DNA of 64,000 nucleotides from Clostridium sp. (GTDB lineage Bacteria; Bacteroidota; Bacteroidia; Bacteroidales; Muribaculaceae): positions 17,188 through 81,187 of the forward strand of contig JAMPBQ010000005.1 in the NCBI GenBank assembly GCA_023666615.1. Reading direction: 5' to 3'. Of the stretch, positions 63,137-64,000 are shown piece after piece; positions within the stretch are counted from its first letter, which is position 1; each line of letters begins with the position of its first letter. A program made the position numbers and the translations under genes. The notes under the pieces are model-generated. The model did no database searches. It saw nothing but the letters and a program-made list of their open reading frames with translations, and had not been told where the DNA came from.

Positions 63137-64000
63137 TTACCCCTCCTGAATTTCGGGGTCGGCACCCTGCATCACAGCGTTTGGCGGAACGCCATAACGC
63201 TTTGTGAAGCAACGCGTAAAATACTTGGAGTCATTAAATCCAACCTCATAGGCTATTTCAGAAATGTTCAAGCCGTGGCCTTTGCGGTTGTCCTTAATCA
63301 GCTGCAGCGCAATATTTAGGCGATAGTCCCTGATGAGCTTGTTGGCCGACTTGCCCAGGAGGCTCTGAAGCTTCTTGTTGAGCACAGTGCGGCTCACGCC
63401 AAGGTCCTCGGCGAAGTCGCCCACCTCGTAATAGGAGTTCTTGTAGTTGGCCTCGATAGTCTCCATCACCTGCTTGATGAACCGTGTGTCAGGGGTGTCC
63501 TCGCAGGCCTCCGGCTCACCCTGCGCGGAGGCGGCCGCGGAGCCGATTGAACTCAATATTCTGTTGGTGCGGCGCATGCGGTTGGCCATGATGGCGTCGA
63601 TGCGGGCCAGGAGCATCTCCTCGCTGAAGGGCTTGGTGATGTACCCGTCCACGCCCAGGCGGAAGCTTTCCAGCTGGGAGGCCTGCGCGGTCTTGGCCGT
63701 GAGCATAAGCACGGGGATGTGCGACGTCTCGAAGTTTTCCTTCATCTTGCCTACGAATGTGAGGCCGTCCATCCGCGGCATCATTATGTCAGAAATCACG
63801 AAGTCGATGTCGGGGTCCTTCAGCGCCTCAAGGGCCTCTTCGCCGTCGGCGGCCTCAAGCACCCTGTACTTTCCGCTGAGCATGCCTCGCAGGTATGCCC
63901 TCATGTCGGGATTGTCCTCAACTATCAGAATCGTGGACAAAGCCTCCGGCTCGCCCTCGGCCGCAGGCCGGGGGCCGCAGGCGCTTGACCGATGAGCCCG
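63137..64000 (-). CDS. Hybrid two-component regulator, C-terminal receiver and AraC-type DNA-binding domain (partial)
   Basis: The frame stays open to the edge of the window on the 5' side (GEPEALSTILIVEDNPDMR), so this is the end of a longer protein; an apparent TTG start at 63940 is not real. Visible are a receiver domain (LIVEDNPDMRAYLRG, phospho-acceptor Asp in VISDIMMPRMDGL, Lys in GYITKPFSEE) and an AraC helix-turn-helix (SANKLIRDYRLNIALQLIKD, ISEIAYEVGFNDSKYFTRCF). This is the ending of hybrid two-component sensors that control utilization loci by sensing oligosaccharides in the periplasm. It reads in the same direction as the locus it should control. Confidence 0.9.
   Translation of the reverse strand, partial: RAHRSSACGPRPAAEGEPEALSTILIVEDNPDMRAYLRGMLSGKYRVLEAADGEEALEALKDPDIDFVISDIMMPRMDGLTFVGKMKENFETSHIPVLMLTAKTAQASQLESFRLGVDGYITKPFSEEMLLARIDAIMANRMRRTNRILSSIGSAAASAQGEPEACEDTPDTRFIKQVMETIEANYKNSYYEVGDFAEDLGVSRTVLNKKLQSLLGKSANKLIRDYRLNIALQLIKDNRKGHGLNISEIAYEVGFNDSKYFTRCFTKRYGVPPNAVMQGADPEIQEG

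Noticed and set aside
63137-63940. Complete response regulator starting at a TTG at 63940
   Set aside because: The frame continues without a stop to the window edge, and receiver plus AraC at the C-terminus is the usual end of a hybrid sensor.

Overview
The window looks like a chromosomal segment of a gut Bacteroidales bacterium. The evidence is the -7 box TAnnTTTG upstream of many genes (often with TTTG about 20 bp further up), two SusC/SusD pairs under a hybrid two-component regulator, T9SS-like C-terminal domains, and the order dnaN - exonuclease - coaBC - DUF4835 - recN - rlmB. High G+C in most genes and the housekeeping order would fit Muribaculaceae, but the family is an inference. No rRNA, tRNA or CRISPR array was seen.

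Layout. (1) 1-6332: type I restriction-modification locus: end of hsdM, a DUF1016/YhcG-like PD-(D/E)XK nuclease, hsdS, a four-helix-bundle protein and hsdR. It is full of small repeats: three AELQ codon repeats, a C8 tract and four hairpins inside hsdS, and three arrays of a 9-bp repeat, one of them in frame in hsdR. (2) 6435-13418: housekeeping block: mlaE, mlaF, holB, an AddB-like nuclease, a five-copy 17-bp repeat array, and hemW in reverse. (3) 13764-19050: superoxide dismutase, a secreted-protein gene cut by an IS3 remnant, a plug-only TonB-receptor-like protein, and a three-gene operon of secreted proteins. (4) 19251-25657: valS, a two-gene chromate transporter, folC, then agmatine deiminase and a small partner in reverse. 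(5) 25739-28500: an A+T-rich island with two overlapping secreted-protein genes. (6) 28601-33239: a choloylglycine-hydrolase family enzyme, a structured 6S-like RNA candidate, and a large surface protein with anchor-J domains. (7) 33569-48827: housekeeping: kbl, an orphan DsbD alpha domain and full dsbD, mazG, topB, a Cys-rich peptide, an SGNH esterase, dnaN, an exonuclease, coaBC, DUF4835, recN and rlmB. (8) 49034-64000, all in reverse: a polysaccharide utilization locus: hybrid regulator (running off the window), a surface glycan-binding lipoprotein with a duplicated module, SusC-SusD, SusC-SusD and a GH43 lipoprotein of arabinanase type.

How the genes work together. The utilization locus should bind, import and cut an arabinose-containing glycan under the adjacent regulator. 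The restriction locus should methylate and cut foreign DNA, and its hsdS carries several features that could change specificity. The intergenic regions are unusually rich in short tandem repeats and hairpins, some recurring in the window, and in at least three places repeat DNA appears to have become part of a coding sequence (hsdS, hsdR, coaBC).
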